Positions 6,371 to 8,497 of a stretch of 8,497 nucleotides of DNA are shown here, piece by piece. Source of the DNA: CAZTPH01 sp031552655 (lineage in GTDB: Bacteria > Pseudomonadota > Gammaproteobacteria > UBA9339); NCBI GenBank assembly GCA_031552655.1, contig JAVBML010000008.1:1-8497 (forward strand), given 5' to 3'. The notes beneath the pieces are model-generated. The model was not told where the DNA came from. It ran no database searches and saw only the letters and a list, made by a program, of their open reading frames with translations. Both the position numbers and the translations under genes were made by a program. Position 1 is the first letter of the stretch. Each line of letters starts with the position of its first letter.

Positions 6371-6521
6371 TCGCTGCTAGCCAAGGAGAACGAAGTGTAG
6401 GCTAGAAGTCCGAGGTAGGTGAGGGTTTTTAGTAGAGCAAAGCGAGTGATAAAAATCTATACTAAGCGTTAAGTCATAGTAGCGTATTCCAGCTGCGGGA
6501 CGGCCGAGGCCAATTAACTTG
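6371..6521. repeat. 151-bp direct repeat, copy 1
   Basis: This block is identical to 8347-8497 except at two positions (6449 A versus 8425 C, and 6464 A versus 8440 C). The match begins sharply at 6371, since 6370 already differs, and runs to the window's right end, so the true repeat is probably longer. It contains two hairpins (6377-6405 and 6424-6457) and the 5' arm of a third. It lies 73 bp upstream of the LRR gene and is noncoding in all frames for any appreciable length. Confidence 0.95.
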
Positions 6522-6594
6522 CTGCGTTAAGACGAGTACGTTTAGGGGTCACGATGGCCTAAACGTTTCACGAGTTAGCGGCACTCCTGACCTT

Positions 6595-8214
6595 ATGATT
6601 GGGTGTCCATACCATCATAATAACTACATCTTATTATATATCCCCATTGCTATGTGTAATGGTCTTCAAGAATTTAGATATATGATATCTGGTGGTGAAA
6701 TAGCAAAAAGACGTATGAGGATTTTGGCCAGTGCTTTAAAAAAATCAAGCAAGCTGCGAATCCTTCGTTTGACTTATGAAGTACCAAGCGTACTAATAGA
6801 TGAATTAGCAGTAGATGGTTTAGCAGATGCCATAGCGCAATTAGACAATCTTCGAGAGCTTTATTTAGAAAATTACCCATATGAGCTGAATTTTCTAGCT
6901 CGAGCTTTGCCTGCATTATTTAAACTACGAGTACTTGCGGTTCATGCAATCAAGGATAGTGACTTTGAGGAATTTTGCTCGGCTCTACGAAGCTTAGTTA
7001 AGCTGCAAAGCCTTACATTTACACTAGATGTAATATCTAGTTTAGGAAAATACCTATGTTTTGTCGAAGCCCTATCCAAATTAACGAATCTAGAAGAGCT
7101 TAGCTTATTTGCTGGTAAAGCTGTTAGCTTGTTGGATGCTGACACTGTAATTTTTGCTTCGGACCTAAGAAAACTAACCCAGCTGCAGAGCCTTAATTTA
7201 GATAGTACCCCTACTGATCGCGCTTCACTTGTCATAGCGCAATTAACTAATCTTCGGGAGCTTTGTTTAGAAAATCACCCAAATGTATTTAATATTCTGG
7301 CTCGAGCTTTGCCTGCATTATCTAAGCTACAAGTACTTACGGTTCATGCAGTCGAGTATAATGGCTTTGAGAAATTTTGCGAGGCTCTACTAGGGTTAGT
7401 TAATCTGCAAAGTCTTACATTTGAATTAAGTGTAATATCTAGCTTAGGAAAATGCTCATGTTTAGTCGAAGTCTTACCCAACTTAACGAATCTAAAAGAG
7501 CTTAGCTTGCTTGATACTAGTGCACGTAATGCTTATTCGTGGAATGCTGGCATTAATAAATCTTTTGCTTCGGCACTAGGAGAGTTAGCTCAGCTACAGA
7601 AACTTAGTTTAAAAGGTGTTCATATTGATTGTGCTTTATCTTTATCCGCATGTGCTAATTTGCAAGTGCTTGATTTGATTTCGTGTCAGATCGCCGATGC
7701 TAATTTCTTGTTACAAAAATTACCGTCTAGCCTACGATCTCTTAAGTTCTGCCATAGTATTCGCCGGCCGGGACGGCTAAATTTTCAATCTCCTCTACCT
7801 AATCTCCAAACTCTTATATTATCAGGTAATATGATTCGAGGGATAAATATAAATACATCGCTACCTATGCTGCGGGAGTTTAGTTTAGAGAATCTGGACA
7901 GAGAAGGATTATCTGGCGTTGCTAGTCTTATCCTCAAGCTCATGGAATCAAGCGATCTACGGTGCCTTCATCTTAACGTTTTAAATAAACAGGTAAGGTG
8001 GGATTCTTTTACTTGTGATAGTATTGTCGCTAATCTAGTGGAAGCCTTACCGCATTGGCGTCAATTGCAGGAACTATCTTTGCCAGAGGGTTTAAGGTCA
8101 GATAACATTGGTGACTTCATGGCCGCTACAATCAAAGCTAATTTAACTAATTCCAGAAGGTATTATATTGATAATTCCGAACCCCCTTTTTCCCTGTGGT
8201 TATTTTGGCGATAG
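6595..8214 (+). CDS. Leucine-rich-repeat protein of unknown function, possible secreted effector
   Basis: The 539-residue product is built almost entirely of leucine-rich repeats. About 17 cores of the type LxxLxLxx can be counted from residue 54 to 500, for example LRELYLENYP, LQSLTFTLDV, LKELSLLDTS and LQELSLPEGL. Residues from about 80 to 203 are repeated from about 214 to 340, showing an in-frame internal duplication. No signal peptide, membrane segment or catalytic domain is visible. LRR solenoids bind proteins; in intracellular bacteria many such proteins are host-directed effectors, but here that is inference from context. The start is uncertain: ATG 6595 has no Shine-Dalgarno sequence, and the in-frame ATGs at 6652, 6682 and 6715 are no better. 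The gene is flanked by 151-bp direct repeats and uses CTT leucine codons more freely than the core genes, by eye, so it may be acquired. Confidence 0.85.
   Translation: MIGCPYHHNNYILLYIPIAMCNGLQEFRYMISGGEIAKRRMRILASALKKSSKLRILRLTYEVPSVLIDELAVDGLADAIAQLDNLRELYLENYPYELNFLARALPALFKLRVLAVHAIKDSDFEEFCSALRSLVKLQSLTFTLDVISSLGKYLCFVEALSKLTNLEELSLFAGKAVSLLDADTVIFASDLRKLTQLQSLNLDSTPTDRASLVIAQLTNLRELCLENHPNVFNILARALPALSKLQVLTVHAVEYNGFEKFCEALLGLVNLQSLTFELSVISSLGKCSCLVEVLPNLTNLKELSLLDTSARNAYSWNAGINKSFASALGELAQLQKLSLKGVHIDCALSLSACANLQVLDLISCQIADANFLLQKLPSSLRSLKFCHSIRRPGRLNFQSPLPNLQTLILSGNMIRGININTSLPMLREFSLENLDREGLSGVASLILKLMESSDLRCLHLNVLNKQVRWDSFTCDSIVANLVEALPHWRQLQELSLPEGLRSDNIGDFMAATIKANLTNSRRYYIDNSEPPFSLWLFWR
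6831..7643 (+). repeat. In-frame tandem duplication inside the LRR gene
   Basis: The segment from 6831 recurs from 7233, an offset of 402 bp or 134 codons, starting with the shared CATAGCGCAA. Long nearly identical stretches follow, such as the coding for LARALPALxKLxVLxVHA and VISSLGK. The second unit is about 9 bp (three codons) longer because of an insertion before the shared FAS segment. The end of unit 2 is approximate. Confidence 0.85.
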
Positions 8215-8276
8215 AGATGATCGCGGTAATTGTTCCGAAGAATGAGTATGTTGTAAATATTTTTAGTATCCTATGA

Positions 8277-8346
8277 TTTCTCAAATTATCAGGCGATCTA
8301 CAGTATCTTAACCTTGGCCTTGATATGAGGTCTAGATTCGATCCAT
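8277..8346 (+). pseudogene. Possible remnant of another LRR gene
   Basis: A frame opening after a stop at 8274 reads FLKLSGDLQYLNLGLDM and runs on into repeat copy 2. The LxYLNLGL core resembles an LRR strand like those in the gene just upstream. No start codon with a ribosome binding site precedes it. It is short enough to be chance, so this is a weak call of a decayed fragment. Confidence 0.25.
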
Positions 8347-8497
8347 TCGCTGCTAGCCAAGGAGAACGAAGTGTAGGCTAGAAGTCCGAGGTAGGTGAGG
8401 GTTTTTAGTAGAGCAAAGCGAGTGCTAAAAATCTATACTCAGCGTTAAGTCATAGTAGCGTATTCCAGCTGCGGGACGGCCGAGGCCAATTAACTTG
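8347..8497. repeat. 151-bp direct repeat, copy 2 (continues past window)
   Basis: This block matches 6371-6521 at 149 of 151 positions and is cut by the window end. Its left flank does not resemble the sequence upstream of copy 1, so only the right-hand part of the structured region is duplicated. The difference at 8425 (C instead of A) allows an extra G-C pair, lengthening the hairpin at 8400-8433. By analogy with copy 1, another LRR-type gene may follow beyond the window. Confidence 0.95.

Larger units (their letters stand above)
6161..6566 (+). ncRNA. Candidate structured RNA upstream of the LRR gene
   Basis: A series of nested and adjacent perfect helices can be drawn. A closing stem GGACGAGT (6161-6168) pairs with 6280-6287. 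Inside it, 6174-6180 pairs with 6204-6210, capped by 6185-6190 with 6196-6201; a second arm pairs 6215-6222 with 6271-6278 and 6231-6237 with 6264-6270. Further right, 6330-6335 pairs with 6343-6348, 6377-6382 with 6400-6405, 6424-6431 with 6450-6457, 6514-6518 with 6526-6530, and 6538-6546 with 6558-6566. Several helices contain G-T pairs that would become C-A mismatches on the other strand, which favours a plus-strand transcript. I do not recognise an RNA family: no group II domain V, tmRNA or RNase P signature is visible. The boundaries are estimates and transcription is unproven. It could instead be a DNA-level element such as a mobile or recombination site. Confidence 0.4.

Noticed and set aside
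6466..6530. Integron attC-like site because of repeated GTTAA and TTAAC sequences
   Set aside because: The core sites do not pair in the R'/R'' arrangement, and no integrase is visible.
6161..6594. Group II or group I intron, tmRNA or RNase P RNA
   Set aside because: No domain V hairpin, no GUGYG start, no conserved group I core and no known tmRNA or RNase P motif could be found; only general structure is present.
6371..8497. CRISPR array or insertion sequence
   Set aside because: There are only two 151-bp copies separated by an LRR gene; there are no short regular spacers, no transposase and no terminal inverted repeats.

Overview
The window looks like part of a bacterial chromosome from an AT-rich proteobacterium, most likely a gammaproteobacterium with an intracellular or host-associated lifestyle. 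The SSB opens in the gammaproteobacterial style (MARGVNKVILIGNLGNDPEVRY), MlaA is a Gram-negative outer-membrane lipoprotein, and MetK, DnaN and RecF are full length and align by eye with the Escherichia coli proteins. The large leucine-rich-repeat (LRR) protein next to repeated DNA resembles the accessory regions of amoeba- or animal-associated bacteria. This placement is inferred from protein features, not from a tree.

Layout. At the left edge is the end of a reading frame open from base 1 (1-213), resembling the C-terminus of a DUF4143/AAA ATPase. ssb follows on the minus strand (465-926). Rightward come tRNA-Pro(CGG) (1023-1096), mlaA (1142-1960), metK (2083-3231), dnaN (3334-4446) and recF (4473-5573). 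Next is about 1 kb without a protein gene (5574-6594): an AT-rich first half, then a second half dense in perfect inverted repeats that probably form a structured RNA or RNA-like element. A 539-residue LRR protein (6595-8214) follows. A 151-bp block from the structured region (6371-6521) recurs at the right edge (8347-8497), so the LRR gene lies between direct repeats.

How the genes fit together. ssb, dnaN and recF serve DNA replication and repair. metK makes S-adenosylmethionine, and mlaA keeps outer-membrane lipid asymmetry. The dnaN-recF pair is usually flanked by dnaA and gyrB near the replication origin; here metK and the repeat/LRR region take those places. A perfect parS-type centromere palindrome inside recF (4891-4906) suggests the locus is still origin-proximal.

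Most interesting points: the parS site embedded in recF codons; a metK leader with mutually exclusive hairpins that can hide or release a strong Shine-Dalgarno sequence; the structured, repeated element before the LRR gene, whose two copies differ at a stem position in a structure-relevant way; and the in-frame 134-residue duplication inside the LRR protein.
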